Source: Ceratopteris richardii
Taxonomy: Eukaryota > Streptophyta > Polypodiopsida > Polypodiales > Pteridaceae
Direction of reading: 5' to 3'
Assembly (NCBI GenBank): GCA_020310875.1
Contig: CM035437.1
Location: 52,690,527 to 52,754,526 of the forward strand
DNA: 64,000 bases
In this document: piece after piece, positions 1 through 10,857 of the stretch
Position numbering within the stretch: the stretch's first letter is position 1
Layout: each line of letters begins with the position of its first letter
Notes under the pieces: generated by a model
The model's database searches: none
The model's input: only the letters and a program-made list of their open reading frames with translations
Told to the model about the DNA's origin: nothing
Translations under genes and position numbers: made by a program

Positions 1-471
1 CGATTGACAGCTCTGTCCATCGCGACTGGCTGCCTGTCCATCGCGATTGATTGCTTGTCCATCGCGATTGACTGACCCCTGTCCATCGCGATTGATTGCC
101 TGTCCATCGTGATTGACTGACCCCTGTCCATCGCGATTGATTGCCTGTCCATCGCGATTGACTGACCCCTGTCCATCATGATTGATTGCGTGTCCATTGT
201 GATTGATTGCCTGTCCATCGCGATTGACTGACCCCTGTCCATCGCGATTGATTGCCTGTCCGTCGTGACCGACTCCTGTCCATCGCGATTGACTGACCCT
301 TGTCCATCGCGATTGACTAACCCCTGTCCATCGCGATTGATTGCCTGTCCGTCGCGACCGACTCCTGTCCATCGCGATTGACTGACCGCCTGTCCATCGC
401 GATTGATACTCTGTCCATCGCGATTGATACTCTGTCCATCGCGATTGATACTCTGTCCATCGCGATTGACA
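1..471 (+). repeat. Leader minisatellite of element A (CTGTCCATCGCGATTGA units)
   Basis: About twenty tandem units share the core CTGTCCATCGCGATTGA and differ in a short tail (TTGC, CTGACCC or TACT), giving 21- and 24-bp units that alternate as a higher-order repeat of about 45 bp. Each unit holds the palindrome ATCGCGAT. Variants such as TCGTGA and TCATGA fit CpG decay. By comparison with element B the array lies in the untranslated leader between the 5' LTR (outside the window) and gag. Function unknown; packaging, dimerisation or replication signals are possible. Confidence 0.85.
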
Positions 472-1374
472 GCCAATTTTAGCCAAATTTTTTAGGGTTT
501 TTTAATTGAAGAGTTGGGCTAATTTTGGGCATAAACATTTTACTCTAGAGCACATAAGGAGGCCTTAGGAAAACAACTTGGGGAAAACCTGTTGCACAGT
601 GATCCTGTTTGAACCCTGTCTTAACCCTAGAACCCTGAACGGTCATAACTTTTTCATACAAAATCCATTTTTTGAGCTCTAGGGCTTGTTGGAAAGCTTG
701 TGGCATATACTACACGCCCTCAACTGCTTTTTATAAAGATAATGCGTTGATTTTTAGCTAGGGTATTTTGAAGTTGACCATACCCAGGGGGAAAAAAGTC
801 AGGGGTCTGAAGAATTGTTTTCCTAAAATTCACTATGCAAATTAGTATTTGTGCTACAGGAATGAGAATCATTGGTTCTGTCTTTGGAATTTAAATATTA
901 AATCTAACTTTGGAACTTTACAGATCTATTGAGAGCATCGAAAGGCGTTCTAAGCAAGTGTAAGTGCAAGCTTGGGAACACACGTCTTGAGCATACTAGG
1001 GCATCAACACAAGGAAAGGAACTCAAGGTTGGAATACTCTCAACTCCCTCTGTCATTTTCTAGCTCAGGTTAAGTACGAATAGTGCTAGAAGTAAGTCAG
1101 GGCGACGATAGGCAGTTATCAAGTTGAAGACTACCTAAAAACTCAAGTTCAAGTTAAAAACATAATCTCTGTATTGTCGATAACATAAAGGAAAAGAACC
1201 TAACGTGGAACGATCAACTCCAAGTACGAAAACTACTCAAGTATTCCTGACGATGCAATATCAGACAAGATCATAAACATGATAACACACTAAAAAAGAA
1301 TCAAGTGACTGATACCAATTGATTGGCAACGAGGTTGTACTCTGGGCAAAAAATTGGGCTACTTAAATAGGCAT
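472..1374 (+). other. Untranslated leader of element A between the minisatellite and gag
   Basis: No coding region or tandem repeat is visible here. The stretch is ordinary AT-rich sequence ending at the gag ATG. In element B the equivalent leader is about 2.4 kb long and also sits between the PBS and a gag protein that starts M-x-LRSG, so this is read as leader. I see no PBS in it; A's PBS and 5' LTR must lie upstream of the window. Confidence 0.5.
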
Positions 1375-2757
1375 ATGAACCTTAGATCAGGACGACATCT
1401 AGTAAGGGATAGACAAAGCCTTAGGTCTTCAGAGGCTAGTGTCAACCACACTGCTAGGTCGTGGGCCCAGCAGTTGAGCCACCACTCATACTACCCAAGT
1501 TCTGAGACTAGTGAATCCGAGATGTCTCAAGGTATGGAGAGGCCTACAGGAAGTTCAGGAGTGCCATACTTGCATAGGGTAGAAGGCCCTTACAAAACGC
1601 AGTTGGAATACCTTAGGACCAACCGATTAGGTGCCAGCATCTATGAGGACGGCCTAGGAAGATCTGTGGTACAGATTAAGAATCCTGATCAATCCATTGG
1701 ATTAGAGCACCCAGCTGTCAAGTTTGAAAACGGAGCATACTTGGACAAAGAAGGAACCATATACGTAGTCACCAGTCACCCAGATAGGACGGACGAATTT
1801 GGAAATGTGATCCTCGAAGTAGACTTAGGTGACCTGGAGCAAGGAAACATGGATGCAGAACCTAGAACCCCTCGAGGTAAATCGGTTCTCACTAGGATTA
1901 TCACACCGGAGTGGATTCCCCAGGATAATAAGAGCATAGATTTGCTCCTCAATCGAGAGACTAGCGAAGCCTTTTGGAGGTACAAACCTGATCGGCCAAT
2001 TGATATAGGAACAATCATGATATATGAGTTTAAGGATCCTGATAGCCTAGGTAGAGTGACCTACTTAGATCACGCTTCGGAGAGGATCTTTGTGGTGACA
2101 GAAAATGATAGGCATGCTTACACTTGGAAGGGTGAATTCGTTTTCCCCCAACCAAGATCGAATGTATCCTATGGTCACCCTGGAGCTGGAACATCCCAAG
2201 CTCATGGAATGCAAAGAGACAGAAGTAGAGATAGACCAGAAGTAAGCTTTGCCAACCCAGTGGGCAGAGAAAGAACGAGGACGGAAACAAATAGAGTAGA
2301 ACCTGAGATACTTAGAGCTCACAGGAATCAAAGAAATGCGGATGAGTTCCCTCTACCACGACCTAGAGAGCACACAAGGACTTTGAGACCGACTCAGCTA
2401 GTTAAGTCCATGAAGAACTACTTCGATGGCACTGGAGATCCATACGATCATGTGGCTGAGTTTAGGCAAGTCTTGAGAGCTGAACAAGTGGAGGATCTAT
2501 TCACGCAGTACAATGCCTTTGGTCTGACCCTTAGGAACACTACCCTGACATGGTTTCAGCCACTAAATGAGAGGCAGTTCAGGAGCATAAACCAACTCCT
2601 AGAGGCTTTCATTATTGAATTCTCTAAGAGTGGCATAAGGCATAATACCTCCTCGCTGATTCACAGCTTCAAGCAAACCCCTCAAGAGACCGTGAGACTT
2701 GCAGGAAGAAGATTTAGGCAATACTTAGAAAGATGCCCTGTTTCGGAGCTCAGCTAA
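1375..2757 (+). pseudogene. Element A gag, N-terminal and capsid part (frameshifted)
   Basis: Gag is the structural protein of the virus-like particle. The start is placed at the ATG at 1375 because the protein then begins MNLRSG, matching MILRSG in element B; the frame is open further upstream but only from a TTG. The segment FENGAYLDKEGTIYVV has a counterpart in B. The Retrotrans_gag-like capsid region occupies roughly residues 330-460, with the core LTWFQPL and a SLIHSFKQ...RRFRQYLERCP block matching B. The frame is lost just after ERCP near 2745-2757, and the protein resumes in another frame at about 2762. Not functional as it stands. Confidence 0.85.
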
Positions 2758-2761
2758 GCAA

Positions 2762-3664
2762 GTGGCTTTATTCTTGGATGGATTGCTAAGTACTAAATTG
2801 AGATCTTATGTGTACTTGAAGGACCCTAGGACCATAGAAGAGTGTGTGCGCATGTGCATTGACATCGAGGATAACCTAGGGGAGGAGTTAGAGCTTTCCA
2901 AGATATACAAAGATTCGGATAGTGCCTCTAACCTCTCTTCCACACAATCCACATCAATCGAGGAACTTGCAGAGAAAGTAGCTCAGAAATTAGGTGTAAC
3001 TAGCAAACAAATCCCAAGGTTTGCCCCTGTGAAAAGGTGCTATACTTGTGGTGGCGACCACATGGCGAATGTATGTCCCATTATGGCCCAACCCCAAGTT
3101 AATCCTAGTAGCCAGTACTGCACTATAGAACGAAGGTACACCAATCACACCGCGCAAGATTGCCCCTACAATAAGCAAACCGTTAGGCAGACGTACCCAC
3201 AGCCATACCCTCAACAAGGAAGATACCAGAATGAGTACCCATCTCAGCAGTATGCTAGGCCTCAACAAACCTACCAACCCTATCAAAACCAACAAAGGCC
3301 TCAGCCTGTGCTAGCACAACAACCCCCAGCTCCAGCTAATGTGATTCCGGTAAAGTATGCTGTTGCAGAAGAAAACCTGAATAGAGCTATAGTCCCTATA
3401 ACACCAGTGCTTTCAGAAAGTGATCCCAGTGACCATAGCTTTGATTCTACACATGTTGATAGTCCCCATGCTTACTACATGCAATCTCATGAACATGGTG
3501 AGTCCTACTATAGTGAAGAACCGAGTGAACCTAGTTGGGAGTCAGATCACATAAACCTCATGTATACAAACCCCAATCCTAGGCCTCAATCTAGGCAGGT
3601 AAGACCTCCATTCCCTAGAGGACCATGCTACAGATGTCAAGGAGATCATCTCATTCGTGATTGA
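2762..3664 (+). pseudogene. Element A gag, C-terminal part with zinc knuckles
   Basis: This continues gag in a shifted frame; its first codons are not a natural start. The early region (LFLDGLLSTKLRSYVY) matches B just after its ERCP-type motif. A knuckle CYTCGGDHMANVCP is followed by a degenerate one and a Gln/Pro/Tyr-rich linker (about residues 140-200). A further knuckle CYRCQGDHLIRD is cut by a TGA at 3662-3664 exactly where B has the next cysteine. These knuckles bind genomic RNA in nucleocapsid domains. Same frame as the next segment, so a single nonsense change separates them. Confidence 0.8.
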
Positions 3665-3667
3665 CCT

Positions 3668-5359
3668 GTGCCTCCACCGACACAACCCCAATCAGTAACG
3701 ATCCAGGGTTTTTGCCAAGACTGTGGAAAGGAACATCTCTTACGAGACTGCCCTAGGAATCCTAGTAATATGCCAAAAATTACTCCTATTAACGTTATTG
3801 GGTTAGTGGTAGATTCCACAGGAAGTGTCACTTCCACTACACCCGTGCAAGTGATCACTAGAGCTCAAGCATTGCAGCAAAACCAAGGTGTAGACCAGGA
3901 GAGGAGCCCAGATGTTAGTGAAACAGAGAGCATGAAAAAGAAGAGGACAAGAGCTTGGAGAGATAGCCGTGAACGTATGAAAAGGCAATGGGCAAAGAAG
4001 ATGAGTGAACTTGAGGAAAGTCTACGAGAAACCAAGGCCAAAATCATAGAGATCACATCCCAACCGCACTCTCACACATTCCCACCGCTACCATCCCCAT
4101 CACCCTCCATCCCTCCACCCGCTAATACACCCCACGTAACCCACCCACCACCCCAAGCAGGATCAGTATTAGCTGATCCCACTCCCGAAGACCTTAATAT
4201 GATGCTTAAAGCATATCAGGCCAGAATCCAAGAAGGGCCAAACGTAACTGATCATGAAAAGTGTTACCCAAGAGCAGAACTAGAGTTAGAACGAACCAAA
4301 ATTTGTGCTAAGATGGTGGAATTGGCTCAGACCATGTTTGAGGCCAGTCGCCTATTTAACATCTCTAGTTCAGCGAAGACACAGTTGCACTTTGATGGAC
4401 TGTTAGAAAGAATAGAGAAGCTGATTGCACAATCAGAAAAGGAACCCGCCTCTCAACACAAGGACAAGGCAAGTGAAAGAGTAAGCATTCCTGCTCAGGA
4501 AGCCTATGTGCCTGAAGCCTATGTGCCTAACTCTACGGAGCCAGACACATCATCTTCTATGAATCAGTTCACACTAGAATTCCTACGCGAGATTCAAGAA
4601 GACAAATGGGCTAAAGAGAGTGAAGTCCCTCCTCCTATTGAACTTGTGGATGATGCACGCGACCAATTCCCAGAAGACATCCCATCCATTTATGAGGAGC
4701 AGGAGAGCACCAACTCTCAGGACAGACTAGACTTTGAGTCTAACTCTCTACAAGAATTACCCCACTTCACAGGCCCATGGGAAGCTAAGTCTACTTGTAT
4801 GAGAGCACCCACGGTCATGGTACGAAATGAGGACTCAGTCTTACCTAGGAACACAGAGGTAGTGAAAAACACTAAAGTACAGTGCAATCTCAAGTTAGAA
4901 GAGCTACTCAAGATTAGACCTGAATTATGGAAACATGTAGCCAAACAAGTACCAGAAATAGCCAAACCTCGTTCCCAGGTAGGATCCCAGAGAACAGTGC
5001 CAGAAATACCCTTGGATAAGATAGGAGATATGTGTGAAGGTGAAGAAGGTAACACCTATCTTCCCATTACCTACCAGGAGTACACCACCAAGGCAATTTT
5101 GGACTCAGGTGCAAGAGTTGCAATTGCCACCACTTCCCTATGGAAGCGTTGGGGCAAGCCAGCACTCAGCCCAACGAGAATGAAATTGCAGATGGCCGAT
5201 GGTCATATCGAGAGGCCCTTAGGATTGCTAGAAGGAATAACTCTCACCACCTGTGGTGTCGAGTTCGAGCACACCTTTGCCATATGTGATTTTAGCAAGA
5301 ACCATGCCTATGAAATGATCTTGGGACGACCTTTTATGCGACAATTGCAAGTGGTATAG
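3668..5359 (+). pseudogene. Element A nucleocapsid end and first protease (retropepsin)
   Basis: The segment starts in frame with the preceding gag part. It holds another knuckle, CQDCGKEHLLRDCP (about residues 18-31), matching B, then a low-complexity charged and Pro-rich linker. The C-terminal 90 residues are a retropepsin: ILDSGARVAIATTSLWKRWG carries the Asp-Ser-Gly catalytic triplet, and MILGRPFM is the second conserved motif. The protease would cut Gag-Pol. A TAG at 5357-5359 stops translation right after the motif MRQLQVV, where B has Gln and C has His, so the stop is a mutation and not a natural end. Confidence 0.85.
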
Positions 5360-5377
5360 GATTGGGGAACCAATTCT

Positions 5378-6916
5378 TTGTACCTGCAGCACTTAGGTGT
5401 TATGACCAAAGTCAATCTCAAGGATTACTCTCATAGAGATGTCCCTCCTATCCAATGGAACCCCATCCATAGAGCCAAAGATGATACGGAATCGGTGCAT
5501 TCCATAGGATCAGGATCCTCATGGATGCATGAAGACACACACTTATGGATGTGTAAGGTAGCAGTAGAAGAAGAGAAGAGAGAGAAAGCCAGAGAGGTAG
5601 GTGCAAAAGAAACCCATATATCAATCCAAGACCCAGCCTATGCACCTGTAGTTTTTCCTGATGAGGAATTTGAACCCCATGGCTGGGCAGAAATCCTAGC
5701 AACAATGGATGTAGCCATCAATGAGGAACAATGGACACCTCACTGTGATGAGGATGGCTATGACATTTCAGTCTTCTCCATAGAGCCAATCATGGGAGAG
5801 GCAGTTCTAGAAGAATGCGAACCTAGCCCTGATGCATTTGAGGATGCAAGTGACTCCGATCTAGAGTCAATCATTATGGACCCACCATTTGCATCAGATG
5901 AAGAATACTTCCACGAAGTAGAATTTCAACCCCAGAGGCATGGAGAGCTTACAAATGATGTAAGATTAGCAACACATGTGACCCCGAAGGAAGAAGGAAA
6001 GAAACGAAAGAAGAGAGAAGTCTCACCAGAAGAGGAAGAATCTTTGTTTGAGGTCCTAGAAAATTTTAAGAAGTATGAGATAGACGACAGGAGGGTCATG
6101 ATAAGAATGCCTAAACGAGAGGCACAATCAGGAGAAGCCTATGATAACAAAGAAACCACCAAGAAAATAGTAGTGGCCCTAGAAGAAGGAGAGGAGAGAT
6201 GCACGTACATAGGCCATCACCTAACAGAGGAAGAAGAGCATGCGTTAATAGCTTTGCTAAGAGAATACAGAGATGTATTCGCTTGGAGTTACAAGGATTT
6301 GAAAGGTGTTGACCCTGACATATGTTCACACACTATCCCCATGACCTCAGATGCTAAACCCTCTAAGCAAAAGCCCTATACATATAACGATAATTACGTT
6401 GCCAAGATTAAAGAGGAGATAGATAGACTGGTTGAAGCTGGATTTATCTATGAAATTGAGCACACTGAGTGGGTATCCCCCATCGTAGTGGTGCCCAAGA
6501 AGAATGGCAAGTTGCGTGCATGCATTAACTTGAAGAAGGTCAATGCAGCCACAATTCGAGATAACTATCCGCTTCCCATCACAGAACACCTCTTAGAAAG
6601 AGTAGCAGGCAAGGAAGTGTACAGCTTCCTCGATGGATTTTCGGGCTACAATCAAGTAGCCATTGCTCCAGAGGATCAACATAAGACAGCATTTGCCACG
6701 GAATGGGGCATATTTGCCTTTCGGGTAATGCCATTCGGGCTTACTAATGCACCTGCTACCTTTCAACGATTGATGTGTCACGTGTTTAAAGAGTTCCTGA
6801 GGAAGAACTTAGAAGTCTATGTTGATGATCTTGTGCTCATTCCAACATCAGACAAACTCATATTCCTGAACTCAGACAAATCTTTGACAAATGTAGAGAA
6901 TATCAAGTCTGCCTAA
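5378..6916 (+). pseudogene. Element A protease-RT linker and reverse transcriptase
   Basis: This is in the same frame as the protease segment across the TAG. The first 290 residues are an acidic linker conserved in C (for example HRDVPPIQWN and FPDEEFEPHGW). The RT follows from about residue 300: FAWSYKDLKGVDP, WVSPIVVVPKKNGKLRACIN, YPLPITEHLLERVAGKEVYS, FLDGFSGYNQVAIA, FRVMPFGLTNAPATFQRLMC and the active site YVDD. One base appears to be missing about 6829-6832, just after YVDD, judged against C and B, so the last 30 residues are out of frame. RT copies the element RNA into cDNA in the particle. Confidence 0.9.
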
Positions 6917-6936
6917 ACCCAGAAAAGTGTGTTTTT

Positions 6937-9669
6937 ATGGTCAGGCAAGGCAAGATTCTAGGACACATAGTGTCAAAGCATGGCATATCCACTGATGAAG
7001 AGAAAGTGAGAGCCATAGCCGAGCTTCCAAGGCCAAGGAATGTCAAGGAAGTACAAGCTTTCATGGGACATTGTGGTTACTACCGCCGGTTCATTCACAT
7101 GTATGCTGTCATTGCAAAGCCTATGTACGGACTTCTGACAAACTTTGAGTGGACGGATGAATGTGAGAATTCCTTCCAGGAGCTTAAACGAAGATTATGT
7201 TCAGCACCAATCTTGACCACACCAGATTGGAATAAGCCATTCCATGTTCATGTGGATGCATCCAATTATGCCATTGGATGTGTGCTTGCACAACCTACTG
7301 GTGAAGGTAATATGGATCTTCCAATTGCCTACGCTAGTAGACAATTGAATGCAGCTGAACGAAATTACACCACTACGGAGAGAGAAGGCTTAGGCATGGT
7401 ATATGCAGTTAAGAAATTTAGACACTATTTGCTTGCAAACAAGTGTTTTTTTACTGACCATCAAGCATTGTTATATCTCATAAACAAGCCATGCAATACA
7501 GGAAGATTAGTAAGATGGTTTCTCTTGCTAATGGAATATGATTTTGAGGTTGTGGTAAGGAAAGGTAGGACTCATTTGAGAGCAGATCATCTCTCTAGGC
7601 TCACATCTGGAGAAGCCCCACAAGGAGTGTCAGATGACCTTCCTGATGCTTACTTGTTTAACTTGGAAGTGGTACCGCAGTGGGCTAAGCCATTGGTACC
7701 AGTGTTAACATATGGACCTAACCACCCAGTAATAGCCACACATAATAGAGAGGTAGTAAAAGCCCAAAAGTACCACATCATGGCTAGAAGTATGTACAAG
7801 CACACAGATCAAGGGATCTTGGCTTGTTGCGTAGAAGAGGACGAGTATGTGAAGTGGTTGCAATTAGCACATGTAGGTGCATTAGAGCAACACTACTCAA
7901 AACAACGAACCCTACAAACACTAAGGAGACTCGGAGTGCATTGGCCAACCATGGGAGCGGATTTTCAAAGGTTGTGCAAAGAATGCCCAATCTGTCGCAC
8001 TAAACCACCGGTGGAACATGCCACTCTTTATCAAGTGTCCATAGTGCCAGATTGGAGTGAACCACTAGTATCCTTCCTGAGGACGAAAACATTCCCTCCA
8101 GACATGACTCTGGCTAGGAAAAGGAGTTTAGAACAAGAAGCCCAGGATTACTCTCTCATTGGCGATAATCTATACAAACGTGGTAAAGATGGTTACTTGA
8201 GACTATGTGTCCATGAAAGTGAATATTTCAAGATCTTAGAAACTGCTCACCAAGGTGTAGCAGGAGGACACTTTGGACCAGATCGGGTGATCAAGGCAAT
8301 ACTATTTGCGGGCTTCTGGTGGCCGACCCTTCACATGGATGCACATACCTATGTGAAATGGTGTGACGTTTGCCAGAGAACTCAGTATCCTATACGTAAA
8401 GACGAGATGCCACTAAAACCCATGATGGGTGGACGTGCATTCTCTAAGTGGAGAATAGACTTCGTAGGTCCTATTAATCCCCCAGCTAAGGGTTCTCATG
8501 CAGAATACATCATTGTTGCAACAGACTATCTAACTAAGTGGGTAGAGGTAAAAGCCACAACGAAGAACGATGCTCAAACAACAGCTAAGTTTTTATTTGA
8601 GAATGTGTTCACTAGATACGGGCTACCCATAGAGCTAGTTAGTGATAGAGGCACTCACTTCTTGAACGAAGTGATTGAAAATCTACTCCAAGAATTCTTG
8701 GTAGTTCATAAGAAATCTGCCCCCTATCACCCTCAAGCAAATGGCCAGGCTGAGAGCACCAACAAGATCTTATGCAATGTATTGACGAAATTAGTGAACA
8801 ATAAACGCTCTGATTGGGACAAACAGCTACACCATGCTGTTTGGGCATACCGAGTCGCCTACAAAACGGTACTCCAAGCCACCCCCTTTCAGATGGTATT
8901 TGGCCAAAACGTTGTGCTACCTTTGGACTTCTTAATACCCACATTGAAAGTAGCACAAGAGCACGAATGGACGGGTCATGAACTATCCTCTAGACTTTTT
9001 GACCTTGAACGATTAGGAGAAACAAGACTGAGAGCAGCTACAGGGATATATGCAGCTAAGAAGAGACAGAAGGCATACTTTGATGCCCACGTTAGGGATA
9101 AGGGCTTGAAAGCAGGAGATCTAGTTTTAGTCTACACATTGAAACAACACGCAAGGAAGCTAGAAAAGAGAGGCTATGGACCTATGATCATCAATAGGAT
9201 CTCCACGAGTGGAGCAGTACAACTAGCCACTTTAGAGGGTGATGTTCTCCCAAACTATATTAGCGGATGTAGAGTCAAGTTGTATCAGGAACCTCTCACA
9301 GAGGAAATGCTAAGTCGACTCAACACTGCTAAGAAACGCAGAGAGGAAGAAAAGCGAATTCGAGAAGAAGCTCAAGCAGAAGCCCTAGAGCGCATACGGA
9401 GATTGAAATTAAGAAGACAAGGTAGAGAGCACCCTAGGCAAGATGCATATGCAGATCAAGGATATGACGTAGCTATGTGTGAAGTTTCAGGTGTTAGCTC
9501 ACATAGGATAACTGATCGACGTCCTTTCATAACCTTAGATATAGGACAAGGAAAGGGTGCAAGGACCGTAAGAGCCTTGATTGACTCAGTTGCAGCCACT
9601 AGTGCTGTTAAATTGTCTTACTGTCAAGAGTTGCAATTAACTGTCAATCCTGTGGAACATATCTCATAG
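6937..9669 (+). pseudogene. Element A RT end, RNase H, integrase and start of second protease
   Basis: A 910-codon open segment. Residues 1-60 are the RT thumb and connection (GHIVSKHGIS, AFMGHCGYYRRF). RNase H covers about 100-220 (HVDASNYAIGCVLAQ, YTTTEREGLGMVYAVKKFRH, FTDHQALLYL, RADHLSRL). The integrase shows two HHCC zinc-finger-like units, at 7868-7998 (HVGALEQH...CPIC) and 8247-8375 (HQGVAGGH...CDVC). Then comes a D,D35E core: WRIDFVGP, VSDRGTHF and HPQANGQAEST. A coiled, charged tail follows, and then a second retropepsin-like motif LIDSVAATSA in which the usual Gly of DSG is Val; element C keeps DSG. A one-base loss near 9660 ends the frame. Confidence 0.9.
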
Positions 9670-9671
9670 GA

Positions 9672-10646
9672 TTGGGAGGCGTGGAAACCCCTTGCATGGG
9701 CGAGGTGGAACTTCCCCTCTATATTCACGATGAGGCAATCACAGTTAAAGTACTAGTGTGTCAAGATGAGGACCTCACTGAACCCCTTGTCTTGGGTCAA
9801 GACTGGATCTATGACCAAGCAGTCAACTTAAACCTAAGAAGTGGACTTCTTCAGGTTTGGGTCAATCATAGTCGAATTACAGTAGAGTTAGATAATGGAG
9901 CACTCAAGGAACTAGGAAAGGCACACACTCCTGGTCCCTCCAGGAGTACACATGAAGATGACCATGCTGTTCTTGTCCAAAACTATGTGTTGCAGAGGAA
10001 TGATGGGTGCAAAAAAGGAGTCAGGGATGTAACGGAACTCCCTTCTTTTCCAAAGGCCAGAAGGAGGCAGCAACTAAGGGCAGATCAATCACTGAAGACT
10101 CTCCAGGCAAGAGACCAAAAGAACGCACGAAGCAGAACAACTCAGCCGATGAAACAAATGTGGGTGCGGAAAGACGAGCTGCCGACCGTAACTAAGTCGC
10201 AACAACGGTCTCAACTTCCTATTAGCCATCAACGACTTGATGCTAATAAGAGGACTCTTAAAACCTCTGTTGAGAAAGTGAAGTCCATTTGGGTACCCAA
10301 GAAGTCGATGAAGGCTGACCCACAATCAAGACAAATTTGGGTGCCTAAGGCTTGCTTGAGGGCTCAAATAACCCCACACAATTCACATCGTACACAACAG
10401 GGTTCACTCGCTCAAGCAGCTGCCACCAACCCTTGTCTGATATACTCGAACACACTGCCACCTAGAAGCACGCACAGACTCACTTGTAGATGGGTCCTTA
10501 AACAGCCCCCTTTTTCAAGTAAATACCCTATCACACTTTCCACAGCCTCCACAAAGTCAAACTCAAAACCTATCCGTTGCATTTGGCAACCTAAAACTTG
10601 TAATAAACCCCCGGACCCCAATTGTAAATCCATGTCCACCTACTAA
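9672..10646 (+). pseudogene. Element A second protease, C-terminal half, plus IWVPK-repeat tail
   Basis: The first 70 residues continue the retropepsin-like fold after the frameshift: GGVETPCMGEVELP and the second motif LVLGQDWIYDQAVNLNL, closely matched in C. The rest is a basic, Ser/Pro/Gln-rich tail with repeated short motifs: MWVRKDELP, IWVPKKSMK, IWVPKACLR, RWVLKQPP and IWQPKTCNK. C has the same kind of motif (VWVPKG, IWIAKK, IWVPKQ). The ORF ends in TAA at 10644. No function is known to me for this tail; it could be a linker, an RNA- or tRNA-binding region, or a protein-docking array. Confidence 0.7.
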
Positions 10647-10857
10647 CTACTTCACTGTCACATCACATCATTCCGCTTAGCTCGTAGGTCTACCCAATTT
10701 CTAACTACACACACTAGCACCGAGCACTTATTAACCCCTAACCTCTCCCGAACTTTAGGTTAATGTTGTAAGAGGGGACACAATGTCATTTTTGTGTCCA
10801 TTGCAATGTTAACATTTATTCATATATATTCACAGAACTAGCTGCGAAGTTTTCAAC
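10647..10857 (+). promoter_or_regulatory. Spacer before ORF3 with a candidate splice acceptor
   Basis: This short gap separates the pol tail from ORF3. It has a purine run GTAAGAGGGGACA near 10769 and a pyrimidine/AT-rich stretch ending ATATATTCACAG at 10835, 22 bases before the ORF3 ATG. Element C has CTTTTGTAG in the equivalent place. A spliced subgenomic RNA could therefore express ORF3, as proposed for env-like ORFs of plant elements. This is inference; no donor was identified. Confidence 0.35.

Noticed and set aside
1320..1350. PBS of element A at GGCAACGAGG
   Set aside because: It resembles the tRNA-Asp PBS only in the wrong orientation and lies next to gag, far from any LTR end.
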